A stretch of 6,420 nt of DNA from an uncultured bacterium (GTDB lineage Bacteria; Acidobacteriota; Thermoanaerobaculia; Multivoradales; JAHEKO01). Below, in pieces: positions 4,807 to 6,420 of the stretch. Under the pieces are notes generated by a model. That model had not been told where the DNA came from, ran no database searches, and saw nothing but the letters and a program-made list of their open reading frames with translations. The DNA lies in the NCBI GenBank assembly GCA_938016625.1, contig CALILB010000190.1, positions 1 through 6,420 of the forward strand, in the 5' to 3' direction. Numbering within the stretch: position 1 is the stretch's first letter; each line of letters starts with the position of its first letter. Position numbers and translations under genes: made by a program.

Positions 4807-6420
4807 TCAATCTTCGGACAGCGTGAGGAGCCAGACGTCGGCCTCGGTGACCCGCCGGGTGAAGAAGACTTCGCTGCCGTCATGAGAGAGCCGGGGGGGT
4901 CCGATGACGTCTCTTTCCTCCGAGAAGACCTTCTGCACTTCCTTAGAGCGGCTGTCGACGACAAAGAACTCCTTGCCATCTGATACGAACATGATCTGTC
5001 GGCTGTCGGGGAGCCAGGCCGGCCACTCGCCGAAGTCCGTCAGACGCTGGTAGGTCTCGGTCTCGAACGAGTAGGTCAGTATTCCGGTCCCCGGGAAGCC
5101 GCTCTGCCCGACTAGCTGATTTCCATCGGGTGACCAGGATGGAACCATGAAGGGAGAAAGCGGGGCGTCGGGTGAGGGTAGCGCCGGAGGATCTTGTTCC
5201 GTTGCCGTCCGCTTCGAGTCGACCAGGAGGACCGTGTTGTTTTCCGGGTCGGCAACCGCGATGCGCGCGCTGTCCGGCGACCAGGCCACAAGACTGACAT
5301 CCAGATCGGTCACCTGTGACTGATCGCTTCCGTCGGGCCGGATCTTCCAGACCTCCAGACTCCCGCTCCGGTTCGAGAAGTAGGCGATCCACTCGCCGTC
5401 GGGTGACCAGCGGGGGACGCGATCGAGGGCTTCGTCACTGGTCACCTGGCGCAGGCCCGTGCCGTCGGTCCGGGCGACGTAGAGATCTCCCTCGGGTTGG
5501 ACTCTCGAGTAGAAGGCCAGCCATTCGCCGTCGGGCGAGGGGTCGGGTGAAGACCAGAGGATCGAGCCGGTGGTGACCCGGGTGGGGTCACCCTGCACCG
5601 AGCCGGTGTCGGGATCCAAGGTTGCCTTCTCGATGTTCTGCGTCATCAGCACCGAGTTGTAGGCGAGTGTCTGCCCGTCGGCCGAGAGGCTCAGGTGGGC
5701 GAGAAAGGTCGCCGGTGTGGTGATCGGCTGGGGCTCCCCCAGCGCCTCGCCGCTCTCTTCGTCGACGGGTATACGCCACAGGTTCATGCTGCCGCCCCGG
5801 TCGCTCGCGAAGAAGATAAAACGGCCGTCGGGCGACCATACCGGACTCCAGTCGGTGGCAACATCATCGGTCACGGCCACCGACTCGCCGCCGCCGGCCG
5901 GGATGGTCCTGATGTCCATCTGGGTCGGATCCTTCCATCGGGCCGTGTAGGCGATCCGGTGGCCGCCGGGCGACCAGCTCGGCTGGACGGCGTCGCCCTC
6001 ACTCAGCAGCCCGCTCTCGGCCGTGGTCACATCTGCAACCCACAGTTCGCTGCGACCCTGCCAGTTCAGCGGCTTCAGTTCCACGCCCTCGGTGGCGAAG
6101 ACGATCCGGTTCCCATCGGGTGACCACGCCGGATTGAACCCTTGGCGAGTCACTCGCCGGACCGCTTCACCGGTCGGCTCCATCACAAAGAGTCCCCCAC
6201 CCTCCCGGCTCGAGCGGAAGGCGATCAACTCGCCGTCGGGCGAAAAAGTCGGCTGCTTGTCTTCGTCGGGAGAGTCCAAGGTCAGGTTGATCGGGTTCTG
6301 TCCGCCGACCCGTTGGAGGTAGATGTCTTTACTGCCCGACCCTTCGCCCGAGTAGACCACCCACTTGCCATCGGGTGAGAGGCTTGGATACTGCTCCGCG
6401 CCGGGTTGTGAGGTCACCTG
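4807..6420 (-). CDS. TolB/PD40-type beta-propeller region, probably the C-terminal sensor of a Ser/Thr kinase (5' end cut by right edge)
   Basis: Seen: 537 residues open to the right edge (the edge codon is CAG), ending at a TGA at 4809-4807. Twelve repeats carry the blade signature SPDG or a close variant followed by a hydrophobic strand. Counted from the edge, they lie at residues 15, 60, 100, 150 (SPGG), 196, 246 (SADG), 295, 339, 381 (SPDS), 430, 470 (LPDS) and 512 (SHDG), spaced 40-51 residues. That fits two six-bladed propellers. Known: PD40 propellers occur in TolB, in peptidases and as C-terminal domains of bacterial Ser/Thr kinases. Inferred: the opening motif (YPSLSPDGKWVVYSG...DIYLQRVGG) resembles the extracytoplasmic part of kinase-propeller fusions common in Acidobacteriota, so a kinase and membrane segment probably lie beyond the edge. 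A GTG at 6417 could start translation, but it falls inside a blade, so it is not a credible start. Propeller certain; kinase fusion probable. Confidence 0.9.
   Translation of the reverse strand, partial: QVTSQPGAEQYPSLSPDGKWVVYSGEGSGSKDIYLQRVGGQNPINLTLDSPDEDKQPTFSPDGELIAFRSSREGGGLFVMEPTGEAVRRVTRQGFNPAWSPDGNRIVFATEGVELKPLNWQGRSELWVADVTTAESGLLSEGDAVQPSWSPGGHRIAYTARWKDPTQMDIRTIPAGGGESVAVTDDVATDWSPVWSPDGRFIFFASDRGGSMNLWRIPVDEESGEALGEPQPITTPATFLAHLSLSADGQTLAYNSVLMTQNIEKATLDPDTGSVQGDPTRVTTGSILWSSPDPSPDGEWLAFYSRVQPEGDLYVARTDGTGLRQVTSDEALDRVPRWSPDGEWIAYFSNRSGSLEVWKIRPDGSDQSQVTDLDVSLVAWSPDSARIAVADPENNTVLLVDSKRTATEQDPPALPSPDAPLSPFMVPSWSPDGNQLVGQSGFPGTGILTYSFETETYQRLTDFGEWPAWLPDSRQIMFVSDGKEFFVVDSRSKEVQKVFSEERDVIGPPRLSHDGSEVFFTRRVTEADVWLLTLSED

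Noticed and set aside
4494..4979. Minus-strand open frame (161 codons) across the antitoxin and propeller end
   Set aside because: It overlaps the HTH antitoxin on the opposite strand and the propeller gene in another frame; composition is Ser/Arg-rich with no family features.
6415..6417. GTG as the start of the right-edge propeller gene
   Set aside because: The frame stays open to the edge (CAG codon) and the GTG falls immediately before the first visible blade, within a repeat pattern. The real start must lie beyond the window.
4807..6420. Tandem DNA repeat or CRISPR-like array, from recurring GCCGTCGGGTGACCA-type strings
   Set aside because: These strings encode the SPDGxW blade motif in frame at 40-51-codon spacing and are degenerate at the DNA level, so they are protein repeats and not a DNA array.

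Overview
The window comes from a GC-rich bacterial chromosome (about 63-67% GC in the two lines I counted). The gene families suggest Acidobacteriota (for example a Thermoanaerobaculia-like lineage) or a similar soil or sediment phylum. The pointers are a Hanks-type Ser/Thr kinase of the 'MVGKTLSQFRL...' type, a kinase-associated-looking TolB/PD40 beta-propeller, and a roughly 1,080-residue exported sortilin/VPS10-like Asp-box protein. This assignment is inferred from family resemblance; there is no marker gene in the window.

Layout, left to right. (1) Positions 1-795, minus strand: the first 265 codons of a Ser/Thr protein kinase, cut by the left edge, with every catalytic motif present. (2) Positions 796-898: a short gap holding a perfect 8-bp GC-rich hairpin that looks like a dispersed REP-type repeat. 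(3) Positions 899-4144, minus strand: a complete exported multi-bladed Asp-box beta-propeller protein with a signal peptide, 11 Asp-boxes, an unusual Glu/Lys-rich insert and a helical C-terminus. (4) Positions 4145-4249: a divergent, partly AT-rich promoter region. (5) Positions 4250-4802, plus strand: a compact toxin-first type II toxin-antitoxin (TA) operon, RelE/HigB-like toxin followed by an Xre-type HTH antitoxin. It is the only plus-strand unit and has somewhat lower GC than its neighbours. (6) Positions 4807-6420, minus strand: the C-terminal 537 residues of a protein with 12 PD40/TolB-type propeller motifs. It is cut by the right edge and is most likely the sensor half of a second Ser/Thr kinase.

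The minus-strand genes fit an environment-sensing, signalling and secreted-protein neighbourhood, although nothing shows they form one operon. The TA pair sits against that direction. It shares a 105-bp divergent region with the sortilin-like gene and ends 4 bp from the stop of the convergent propeller gene, which suggests a compact inserted cassette. I found no clear evidence of an undescribed system. The points most worth checking are the REP-like hairpin, the apparently SD-less and near-leaderless toxin start, the tight TA junction, the charged insert in the sortilin-like protein, and the possible flanking pair of kinase-propeller paralogues.
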